A stretch of 64,000 nucleotides of DNA from Moringa oleifera (taxonomy: Eukaryota; Streptophyta; Magnoliopsida; Brassicales; Moringaceae): positions 3,963,501 through 4,027,500 of the forward strand of contig JAJFZO010000882.1 in assembly GCA_021397835.1 (NCBI GenBank), in the 5' to 3' direction. Position numbers and translations under genes: made by a program. Within the stretch, counting starts at the first letter, position 1, and each line of letters begins with the position of its first letter. Positions 47,101-58,345 of the stretch are shown piece after piece. Under the pieces are notes generated by a model. That model did no database searches. It had not been told where the DNA came from and saw only the letters and a program-made list of their open reading frames with translations.

Positions 47101-50100
47101 TGCAACAAGCTTGATTGGAGTCCTTGATATTTATGGCTTCGAAAGTTTCAAAGTCAACAGGTAAACCCAGTAGATGTGGTGTCTTAATGAGTAGTGAACT
47201 AGTCAGCATTTAGAACTGAAGATCAACTAATATTGTTCATGTCATAGCTTTGAGCAGCTATGTATCAACTTGACAAACGAGAAGTTGCAACAGCATTTTA
47301 ACCAGGTAAGGACAAAAGTCCGCACACAGTTTAACATCCCCATGTGGTGAATGTGTATATAAACACTTTGTCTGCAGCATGTATTCAAGATGGAACAAGA
47401 TGAATACACAAGGGAGGAAATCAACTGGAGCTATGTAGAATTTGTCGATAATCAGGATGTTTTAGATCTTATTGAGAAGGTACTGACCCCTAGAATACCA
47501 TCTGAGGTCCTAACCTTATATCATAATGCTATTGCATAGATGCAGAGCAATAATGATGTTCTCATATGCAGAAACCTGGAGGTATAATTGCTCTACTCGA
47601 TGAAGCCTGGTATGTGATTTACCTACTCGCAACATCATATGCACCTTATTGATGTTAAAGAATGGATATAGTTAAACCCAAAAAATTTAAACCTTATGCA
47701 GCAGGGGCTAGTGGAATGAGCTTTGTCACTCTGGTTTGTTGTCTGTTGCCAAAATAAATGAAAAAAAGAAACAAATTGCAACAAGAAAAGAAACAAGATA
47801 TGAGCATGAGGTAAATTTGCTAATTCTGACACCTTCGATGTAAGCATCAATTCACTTCTTCTGCAGCATGTTTCCCAAGTCAACCCATGAGACATTTGCA
47901 CAAAAGATGTATCAGACATATAAAGGGCATAAACGCTTCAGCAAGCCAAAACTTGCTCGAACTGACTTCACAATTAACCACTATGCTGGAGATGTAAGTA
48001 ACAACACAACATATCTTTACAGTCCAACTAAATATATGTTGGTTTGTCATCATGAAAATTTTTGCGCAACAGGTGACATATCAAGCAGATCAATTTCTTG
48101 ATAAGAACAAGGATTATGTTGTAGCCGAACATCAAGCTCTGCTAAATGCCTCCAGATGCTTTTTTGTTGCTAATCTATTTCCACCACTTCCCGAGGAGAC
48201 ATCAAAGCAATCCAAGTTCTCATCCATCGGTACTCGCTTCAAGGTTGAATATATCTCCCTAGAGTAGACGCATTATATTTGATTCAACCAAGTAATGAAA
48301 ACTGACTCATTCCTTGAATCATATTCAACATCCAGCAACAATTACAAGCTTTAATGGACACACTGAATACAACAGAACCTCATTACATCAGATGTGTAAA
48401 GCCAAATACAGTTTTGAAGCCTGGAATCTTTGAGAACTTCAATGTCTTGAACCAGTTGAGATGTGGTGTAAGTATTGTTTTCTTCACCTCTGAACTCTCT
48501 TCAAAATTTGAGTTTCATATGTTTCTCTCTAATAGCATCTCCACTATGGATGTGTGACAGGGTGTGCTGGAGGCAATTAGGATCAGTTGTGCTGGGTATC
48601 CAACAAAGAGAACATTTGACGAGTTCCTTGATCGATTTGGAATGCTAGCACCTGATGCTCTGGATGGGTATAATTCTACTAAAATACAGTTGTGCTTAAC
48701 CTCAGAACTTCACACCACCATTTTGCCTTTATGGAGCCGGGAAGGCAAAATATAATTAATCACAGGCTCAATTTTCAACTGGGAATTTATCTAATTAAGA
48801 ACAAAATATTTTTCAAAGAAGCTGTGTCTTGATGATAGAACAACGATCTTCTTGGCAGATCCGACGAAAAATCAGCATGTGTTGCTATCTGTGACAGAAT
48901 GGGTTTGAAAGGTTACCAGGTATGTCTAGACATCAAACTAGCAATTAAGTATGAGAATAAGTAGCAGTGTCTTACTAGAAACTTCACCGGAAGAAATTGA
49001 ATGTGCACAATGTGAGCTTTCATATCAAATGCTTTAATTCAGATTGGCAAAAACAAGGTGTTCCTTAGGGCAGGACAGATGGCTGAGCTAGATGCACGAA
49101 GAGCCGAAGTTTTAGCAAATGCTGCAAAAGTCATCCAAAGGCAAATCCGAACACATCTTACTCGAAAAGAGTTCATTGCCCTGCAGAGGGCTACAATTCA
49201 CATGCAGAAACTTTGGAGAGGTAGCATAACTCATTCTTTATCATAATACATTAACTTCAAAAGAAACTGTTGTACCCAGCTTTGGAGAGGTTTCCCCAGT
49301 TTGAGATATTGCTAATATATTTTAGAATATAAACATTTTGGGAGGTTCTGTTTTTATTTCACTAGTTCAGATAGATTGGGCTGTGTAGAAATGAGGTACT
49401 GTTGCCTTTTTTATTTTTTCCTGTTCATTTCATTTAGAACAAATAAAACCCGATTGTCTAACCTGGTTTGTCTCCTCCTCGTAGCACAACTGGCACGTAA
49501 GTTGTATGAACACTTGCGAAGGGAGGCTGCTTCCATCTGTATACAAAAGAATGCTCGTGCTTACACAGCAAGGAAATTCTACTCAAACTTACGGTCATCA
49601 GCAATATCTATCCAAACTGGTTTACGTGCAATGGCAGCTCGAAACGAGCACAGAAGCAGAAGAAGAACTAAGGCAGCAACCATAATCCAGGTAAAATTTC
49701 TTGGGCTACGATGGTTAACTAGGTAGCTCTTTACAGAGATCGCAGAAAATAATGGACTAGAAAATTAACTTGACAATAGAATAGTTCATTATCAAAGACG
49801 ATTTGGAATAATGACAAAAAATAATAATTATGGGAAACTTGCAAAGCAGTGATCTTAAACAAATTTGATATGTTTTCCTTCTACAGTCCCAACAGCACTA
49901 AGTTATTTGCACAAGTTCAATTTTTCCTTGTTTATATGAAGATTGAAGATAAATTTAAGTATGTCGTCCACAGTAAAAAATTCCTGACAATAATGAGGTT
50001 GAGCTACTACAATTCATATTCAGAAGATTCAGGTCCCACCATCTATATTTTTCACTAATGAACAATTTTTGACCAACAATTTTGATTATTCTTATCAAAC

Positions 50101-53100
50101 CTTTTGTCATTCAGACACAATGGCGAAGGTACCAAGCTCATTTGGCTTATAAACAGAAGAAGAAAGCAACTCTTGCATTACAATGTCTTTGGAGAGCAAG
50201 GATAGCTAGGAGAGAGCTTAGAAAGCTGAGAATGGTGAGCTCCACTTATTGACATAAGCATTCACTTGTGTTTTCCAGATTTCTCTCACATCCAGCATTC
50301 TATGCATCATATTAACTAAAATAGATGCAAAGTGAGCCATCAAAAATCATATTCCAGGCTGCCAGAGAAACAGGAGCACTTAAAGAAGCAAAAGACAAGT
50401 TAGAGAAGCGTGTTGAGGAGCTAATATGGCGACTGGAATTTGAGAAGCATTTGAAGGTAAAATTCTCCATAAACTTCAAAAGTAAATAGCAGAAGACCAA
50501 AATGACTAATTGTCAAATAATGCTGTAGGTCACATGGTAACTTATACTTCAATATTCTGGGTTTTTTTAACTATAGTTATTAGTCATAGATTAACAAAAT
50601 GGATGAGGAGCTCAGACAAGTCAAACAGTTATGTTCCTAAATGTTGATGCAAAAACGAATTGTCGGTAATACTCGGCCAAAACTAGGGAATTCAATAAAT
50701 TCTATTCATGTTAATTTGAGCAATTTTTCCCATGGCATCTGAAGTCATTATTGGGTCAGTACTCAATTTTAGACCAATCAAGAAACTAGTTGAAAAATGC
50801 TGAAGATAGTCAAGTTGGTATATGATTGTTGATCACAAAAACGGATGTTTTGCAGCTTGATCTTGAAGAAGCCAAGAGGCAAGAAATTGCAAAACTACAA
50901 AATACTTTGAATGAAATGCAAGGACAATTAGATAAAGCCCATGCTGCAATCATTCGCGAAAAAGAAGCAGCAAAATTAGCTATTGAACAAGTTCCACCAG
51001 TCATCAAAGAGGTGCCAATTGTGGACAACACCAAGCTGGAATTACTGAAGAGTCAAAATGAGCAACTAGAGGTAACAGAAGAAAAAAGTAGCAAGATAAT
51101 TTTCTGCAACAGTTCATGATAACATCCCACGATTACATTGATGAATGACATTAGAAAGACAACATAAAACAGCTAAAATGTACATCAGAGAAACAGAAAA
51201 ATGAGATTCTTTCCCAAGTTATTTGCAAAAGGTCCCTAGGTTTCCATACACTTGAAGTGGTGTTGATGTCTTCCTTAACTGTTTTTTAACATGTCAAACA
51301 ATTATTGCTAATTCATTCTTTTAACTGTAAACAATGATGCATGTAACAGAAGCATCGGGTTATATTAAAAATAGAAATTCCCATTATGCTTCAAGGAAAG
51401 GGCAGATACTTCCCAGCAGCATTATTATTATTTTTCCCTTGCTCTCCAATTAGCTGCTATGAAGTGCAAGGCAAGGTTGCTTTTGCACTTTTAGATTTAT
51501 GTAACTGAGGAAAAGCCAGAGAACATCATATTATATTGTTGCAAATGCAATCAAATTGCACCAGAATTGAAATGTTATGGATCAAGCAGTGGTGATGATT
51601 AAGGAAGAAGGCATGAGACAACAGCTGGAGAGAGACAGAAAAAAATTTTAGAGTTCACAAGCTCATAGCTGAAAAACGATCTCACAGTCATGAATTCTCT
51701 GCATGGGTGTGATTGATGTTGGGGGTTGGGGGGGGGAGGAGAAGGAGGGGGAGGGGATGGGGGAATGTGTGCCCATGGTTGTGGTGTGTTAGTATCTAAA
51801 ATTTTGAAGAATTGTATATTCATTCTTCTACCTCTCTTAGAGTGTTTCGTGGCCTTTATCCTAAGTGACTATGCCAGAGAGGAGAGGATTTCTATTTAAC
51901 AAACAGACAGATAGGCATATAAGCTTCAGAAGACTGAATTTATGACAGTTAGCCTAATATAGATTTTGGATATAAGGGTGAGGTACTAGAGCTGAAAAGG
52001 AGAATTGAAGAATTTGAGAAAAGACATTCTGAACTCAAGAAAGAAAGCAAAGCCAGGCTTAGAGAGGCAGAAGAAGCACAACTGAAAATGATGCAACTTC
52101 AGGAGACAATTGAAAGGTAGCAAACTAAGAATCCGTTCTAACGTATCTCCTTGATCAACTACGTGGCTTGACTCAAATCTTATTAATGACTTTCAGATTG
52201 GAGCTGAATCTGTCAAACCTTGAATCAGAGAATCAGGTTCTACGCCAGCAGGCTTTGGTTACATCAACAAATCAGGACCTCTCTGAAGAATTGATCATGT
52301 AAGAATCAACAAACAGAACAGCCTTTTTCTTGGTAAAAGTAGCAGATATTTTTTCTGGTATGTTTAGCAGTGTTTATTTATAGAATTAATAGAAAGTTGA
52401 ATGAACAGCTAACCTGTCAAGGGCAGCATAAAGAATTGGAGGTCTGTAAAGAGCCATATGAAACACTAATATAAACAATATTATGAAAGTTGTTATTTCA
52501 AAAACATTAATAAATGACTAATTGTCTCTTTACACACATGTACATGCACATGCCTGTGTGTGTAATTTTATTGTTAAACTAACAACTATTTTCTGCTTGA
52601 TATTTGTAAGCTTCAACATTCAAATCCTGATACTACAACCAAAAACATATTTTATAAATCCCTTTCTATTATTACTAGCAGTTATGTTCTTTCCTGAAGC
52701 CAGAATGGTTATAACATAGTATTGAAGGTGTGCTGAAGATTATAAATTTTAATAGTGAAAATTTTTATTTGCAAATTTTGTATGCTCTCGATGTATGTCT
52801 ACCACTCTGTTACAGAAATATCTATGCTACAAATGTTTAGTTGGAGAAGGAAAGTTCATTTATATGCTCCCAAGTTTGTGGTAGACAGAGTTGGTCAAGA
52901 AAGTTGCAATTGATATATATTGCAGGATGAGGAAAAATAGGCAGATAAATGAATATAGAGGATTTGCTTTTATTCAGGTTGAGTATTGGCATATTAATCA
53001 GAAAATTAGACATTGATTAATATTTATGACAATTAACTACTTGTTTGCCAAGATAGAGACATATTGAATGAATCCATCTCATTCTTATACTTTCATCTTG

Positions 53101-56100
53101 AGCCAGTTAAATCACTGTAAGTTTTATAAGGAAGTTGAAGCCTAATACTGCAACTAGTTACCTTATCATGAATCTGAAAGAATGACCTTTCAACCAGGAT
53201 GAAGAGTAAAATTGCAGACCTGGAGTCAGTGAATGAATTACTCAGCAAGCAGGTGGTTGCTGCCAAGAAGATGGTGCCCCCTGAAAGGATACTGCTACCA
53301 GTAAAGGTTCAGAGCTTCTGACCATTTTGCCTTTCTATATGCTGGCATAGTAAATTTATTATTGGTTAATGATCTTATGTAATGGTGCAGAACATTGCTA
53401 ATGGATATAAAACAGGAGAAGAAGTTCATACAACAAAAGTATGCTAAATTTCCAAAGTATATTTTCCTCAAGTATGGGAATTTGTTAAGCGGATACTATC
53501 CATTTATTATCTCTAAGATATGGCTACATTCTTTTCTCAGGAATCAGAACCTGTAGTCTCCATCTTAACAAAGCAAAGATCCCTAACAGACAAGCAGCAG
53601 GTATGTAGCTAAAGGATCTAATTTTTTTGGGCAGAAAATGACCGAGAAAGTAATAAGTTCATTGAAAAAACGAAGAGTTTTCAGTGAAGCATCCACTGTC
53701 ACTAATACTGTAATAATTTTAATCTTATGAACAGGCAAACCATGATGTGCTGATCAAATGTCTCCTGGAAGAGAAACGATTTGACAAGAAGCGATCGGTT
53801 GCTGCCTGTACCGTGTACAAAGCACTACTTCAGTGGAGATCTTTTGAAGCAGATAAGACAAGTATATTTGACAGGATTATTCATACAATCCGATCATCTA
53901 TAGAGGTAGTGACCCAATTTGAATATGTTAAGCATGCACAAAATTTGAGTATTCTTATCATAGACTGATTTGAAATTTTGGATGAATCCTCTGAATTTTT
54001 TTTTTTTTTTCAGAAGAGCCAAGAGAACATCTTTGATTTGGCATATTGGCTCTCAACAACTTCTACCCTTCTGTTTTTCCTACAACGTACGCTGAAGGTA
54101 AGCAATACAGGTAATGCAGCTTCACATCGTAACCGGACCTCTCCAGGCACCTTATTTGGCAGAATGGCACAAGTAAGTTACTAAAATGTGAGCTTTTGGT
54201 ACATCAAGTTAGTAAGGGAAATGATAATCTACAAAGAAAATTTCAGGGGTTCCACTCATCTTCAGCTAGTATGGGAATTTCAAGTGGGTACAGTGGAATG
54301 GTTGGCAAAGGAAAGGAGCAACCAAAGGTGGAAGCTAAATACCCAGCTCTACTGTTTAAGCAACATCTAACAGCAAATGTTGAGAAAATATATGGGATGA
54401 TCCGTGATGGTTTAAAGAAGGACATCAGTCCACTACTAAATCTGTGCATTCAGGTAAGTATATTGGTTGTCAATTTATGCCATGACAAAACACCATTCAG
54501 GCACTGATATCTGATTTCTTGATTACAATAAGTACAGGCACCAAGGTCAGCCAGAGCCAGAACCATAAGAGGGTCATCTAAAAATATTCATTCGACCATA
54601 ATTGCAAAACAACAAGCATCACACATACACTGGCAAAGCATTATCAATAAGCTGAACAGTACCCTGGGAATTATCTCTGAGAACTACGTAAGATAAATGG
54701 AAATTAGACCTGCATTTTTTGAGAATTTAATTTCAAAGTGCACATTCCCCGTGATAGCCAACTAAGTTTTGATTTCAGGTTCCATCTGTGGTCACAAGAA
54801 AAATTTTTCGTCAGGTTTTCTCATATATTAATGTGCAGCTCTTTAATAGGTAAGCAGTTGTATAGTGCAGTCACATAAGAAACATAGTTATGCAACATCT
54901 CATATAACAATTCCCAAATTTGATGGTGTGGCAGTTTACTGCTTCGACGAGAATGCTGTTCATTCAGCAATGGAGAATATTTAAAGGCAGGTCTGCAGGA
55001 ATTGGAACACTGGTGTCTAAAAGTGACAAATCAGGTAAGTTAAATTGTCCGGAACCTGACGATGCCAAGAGACAACATAAGAGACAAATATGTTACATTG
55101 TTCTGTTTGTATTACAGTTAGCTGGGTCATCATGGGATGAACTCCAACATATAAGACAAGCTGTAGGATTCCTGGTATGTTTCCTCAACCCAAATTGTGA
55201 GGGTAGTACTTTTAGATGCAAGGCTTCAGTACATTATTTAATTCTCTTTCCTTTCTGCAGGTGTTGCATCAAAAGGCTCAGAAGTCAATAGATGAAATTG
55301 TAAAAGAACTCTGCCCGGTAATCTACTCAGAGCAAAAAAAGTTAGTTAATAGAATAAGGAAAGCACCATAATTTGCTCTAGAACCCAACCATCAGAATGA
55401 TTTCCATTAATCTCGTTGCATAGTACACTCTACATAAAACAGGAGTTTATTTTGACAAAGGCCTTGTAGTTATATCTGACTTTGCAGTTAACAGGAGGGT
55501 AAAGGTAAAATCTTTAATGCACCCAATCCAACTTGCCTTATCTTTTCTTTTTTTATTTTGTTCTCAGATATTGAGCATTCCACAAATATATCGCATTGGA
55601 ACAATGTTTTGGGATGACAAATATGGAACCCAAGGATTATCTTCAGATGTAAGTACTTATTTGTTGATCCAAGGCCAGGAGAAGGTTTCCTTTAAACCTC
55701 ACCACCAGCTTTGTTTTATGAATTCTACTAAAGAATTTTGCCAAGGAGAGTTATTTAACAATTTGAAAGTGGTTGTCTCTCATTTTATCAGCCAGAGACA
55801 TTATTATCGGAGTCTGAACTTTATTCATGTCTTTTTCTGGAACATAAGGTAATTGTTAGGATGAGGGCGCTGATTGCAGAAGATACTATTAACATGCCTA
55901 ACAGTTCTTTCTTGCTTGAAGTTGACTCAAGGTCGTAATTCATAAACTTTTACTTTTTTTGTTTTAAGTTGAACAAGGGACATGCCGTCAACTCTGACAG
56001 TGGAAATTACATACTAATGATGATAATAACTTTGGAATGTTTCAGCATACCTTTCACGATGGAAGAGATGTCAGACTTCTGCTACGATGTCAGCTCAACT

Positions 56101-56178
56101 GATCTGGATGTGGATCCTCCACCGTTTCTGCGCCAAAGATCCGATTTCCATTTCTTGTTTCAACCGACAGAATTTTAA
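44171..56178 (+). CDS. Class XI myosin heavy chain
   Basis: Forty coding exons give 1558 aa. Exons: 44171-44173, 44258-44386, 45090-45233, 45351-45496, 45580-45736, 45816-45874, 45947-46106, 46190-46339, 46413-46549, 46640-46786, 47059-47160, 47248-47305, 47378-47479, 47572-47609, 47867-47993, 48073-48243, 48336-48467, 48561-48667, 48859-48919, 49043-49220, 49485-49690, 50115-50234, 50358-50456, 50856-51071, 51977-52116, 52197-52298, 53198-53306, 53391-53438, 53541-53600, 53735-53905, 54014-54172, 54247-54453, 54538-54687, 54779-54849, 54935-55034, 55118-55174, 55261-55317, 55568-55648, 55849-55931, 56046-56178. The motor has P-loop GESGAGKT (156-163), switch I NNNSSRFG (209-216) and switch [10 protein letters not shown] (434-441). 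IQ motifs start near residue 738 ([10 protein letters not shown]). Coiled coil follows, then the DIL globular tail (about 1140-1515). Class XI myosins move organelles along actin and drive cytoplasmic streaming. The paralogue is not assigned. The acceptor at 51977 could instead be six bases further on. Confidence 0.93.
51721..51763 (+). other. G-quadruplex motif in a myosin intron
   Basis: Seven G-tracts separated by one to five bases (GGGGG, a run of ten G, GGGGG, GGGG, GGGGG and shorter ones) lie inside the 905-bp intron 51072-51976, on the transcribed sense. This exceeds the G3+N1-7 x4 pattern. It stands out in an otherwise AT-rich intron. Confidence 0.75.
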
Positions 56179-56741
56179 TCACTCTTCTGTCACTACCTGC
56201 ACAATGAAAAATTGAAAATTTGACTTGCGAATGTGATTTTATTATTTTCCCCATTTTTGTTCTTACAGGATGTGTTGAAGAAGAAGATGATCCACTTAAA
56301 ACTTACAGCAAAGAATTTTGATGGTGTCATTTCTGAATCTAGGTCATCCAAGTCATAAGGTTGCTGTACAGCTGGTCAAATTTGTTGGTCATGTCAGGAA
56401 AAGAGGCAGTATATAAGTCCTCCGTATATTTCAGTTTCGTTGCTGCTGCTGAAAGTTTTGTACTTTCTTTAATAGACTCTTTTAAGAAATATTTACCTAT
56501 AATTCATAAAATTGTTTGTGTATTTATAAAAGTGTTTCATCAATTATATAAGAAGATTGGATGTCTTTAGTTACTGGTGTCTTATATTGGATTCATTTTT
56601 ATGTATGTGTAAAATTTGATGCAAGAGATTTAAGTGATTTGTGTTCTTTACTTAGTCAAAATCACTTATTGTTTACTTTATAAAAATCAAGAGAAGTCAA
56701 TAATTGAGTTTTCTAAAGATTGAAATAAAAGTTATATTCAA
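56179..56741. other. Myosin 3' UTR and spacer before the Copia fragment
   Basis: An additional spliced 3' UTR exon is possible (acceptor TTCTTACAG at about 56270). If the Copia remnant kept its 5' LTR it should end immediately before 56742. Without a second LTR in the window it cannot be delimited. Confidence 0.45.
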
Positions 56742-58345
56742 TAATTGGTATAAGCACCTATTACTGGTCCATCAAGACTTCAAGAAAGTTCTTTTCAAGA
56801 AACTACAAGATTTAGTTCCAAGAGAGGGATAACCAAGTTTGAGACGGAGCGCTTTAACGGCAAAGCAGATTTCAGGATATGGCATCAAATGATGAGGGCC
56901 ATTCTTGTTGAAACAAAAGTGGCTCATGCACTTGGTGGTCAGAGTAAGCTGCCAGACACCATGTCTGTAGCAAAGAAAGAAGATGTCTGGAAATAGCTTA
57001 CAACATAATCATTTTGTATTTGAGCGATAATGTGATAAGGGAAGTATCAAAAGAGAAAATTGCAGCTGGGTTCTAGAATAAGCTTGAAAGCATGCATATG
57101 ACAAAATCACTCACTAATAGAATTTATCTCAAAATAAGTTTTTTGGATTCAAGATGAATGAAGATAAGAGTCTTGATGAGAATCTTGATGAGTTCTCCAT
57201 GATAGTGATTGAACTAAAGAATGTCAGTGAAAAGATTAGTAATGAAGATTAGGCTATGATTTTGTTAAACTCACTACCTCTTGCATATAGCCAATTGAGA
57301 GATACTATAAGGTATAGCAAGAGATGCCTTGTCCATGGAGGTGTTGGAGTCAGCCATAAGATCAAAGGAGTAAGAATTAATATGGAACAAGGGATGAAAC
57401 CTTAAAAGTAACAATGAAGCCTTAACAGGTAGAGGAAGGCCTGAAAAAAGACTGGAAAGAAGCACTATTACTGTGGAAAAGTTGGCCATATTAGAAGGTT
57501 TTTGCAGGGAATTAAAAAAGAAATAATAAGAACAATAGAAGAATGAAGGAGATGCTGCAGTTATGACAAAGTCTCTTAAAGAGGGAGATGTATTGGCAGT
57601 AAATAAATCAAGAAGCATAGAGGAGTGTATTCTAGATTCTGCATGTAGCTTTCATATATTTCCCAAGAAAAAAAAGTTTAGGGACTTTAAAGAAGTAAAA
57701 AATGGAAGAGTGATCATGGGAGATGATCATTCTTGTGATATCAAAGGGATTAGCTTTATAGCTTTCAAGTTTGATGATGAATCAACAAAGATACTTACAG
57801 ATGTGAGGCACATTCTTCAAGTGAAGAGAAATTTGATTTCTCTTGGTTCTCTAGATGAAAAAGGCTTTATGTCAAAGATTGAATGTAGTGTCAAAGATTG
57901 AACATATTATCCTCATATTCATAAAAGGATTATTAGCTATATTCAAGGGAGTGAAGAAAAATGGGCTATATGCTCTACAAGGAAAGGCAATTACGGGTGA
58001 TGTTGTTGTTGTAGCTGAAAGTGAGCAAAATGTTGTTTAGGTTTGGCACAAGAGATTGGATCATATTTTTGAGAAAGGATTGCAGATCTTAAGCAACCAA
58101 GGATTGCTAGGAAAGGACAAAGTATCTCACTTGGAGTTTTGTGAGGAATGTGTCCTTGGCAAGTAGCATAGCCTTAAATTTACAACTATTGTAGAACTTA
58201 CATCCAATGGTGTGCTTGATTACATGCACTCTGATCTTTTGGGGCCTAAAAGGATTCCTACACTTGGAGGATACAAATATTTTCTATTAATCATTGATGA
58301 TTACTCAAAAAAGGTATGGTTATTTTTGCTTAAAATTAAAGATGA
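56742..58345 (+). mobile_element. 5' fragment of a decayed Copia retrotransposon
   Basis: The left side has TTGGTATAAGCACC (56745-56758), close to the TGGTATCAGAGC primer-binding site of Copia elements. A gag remnant follows: TKFETERFNGKADF, with ATA where the start ATG is expected, then a stop-containing body and a zinc-knuckle-like HYCGKVGHIRR. A protease-like segment from 57563 has DSACSFH in place of the active DSG/DTG-type motif. A GAG-pre-integrase block (WHKRLDH, about 58041) and the integrase start LDYMHSDLLGPKR (58212 onward) come next. The element stops after the segment LLKIKDD, with the rest of integrase, RT, RNase H and the 3' LTR missing. Several stops and frameshifts make it inactive. 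Confidence 0.8.

Noticed and set aside
48840..48858. Acceptor at TGATAG before AACAACGATC for the myosin exon after 48667
   Set aside because: It would give a frameshift after the donor at 48667; the acceptor TTGGCAG (exon start 48859) restores DGSDEKSAC, as expected for the family.
54098..54110. Possible 12-nt intron after LQRTLK in the myosin
   Set aside because: Such an intron is too short to splice, and the frame reads through without a stop.
56560..56741. 5' LTR of the Copia fragment
   Set aside because: A TG...CA-bounded segment can be imagined before the PBS-like site, but with no second LTR in the window its ends cannot be supported.
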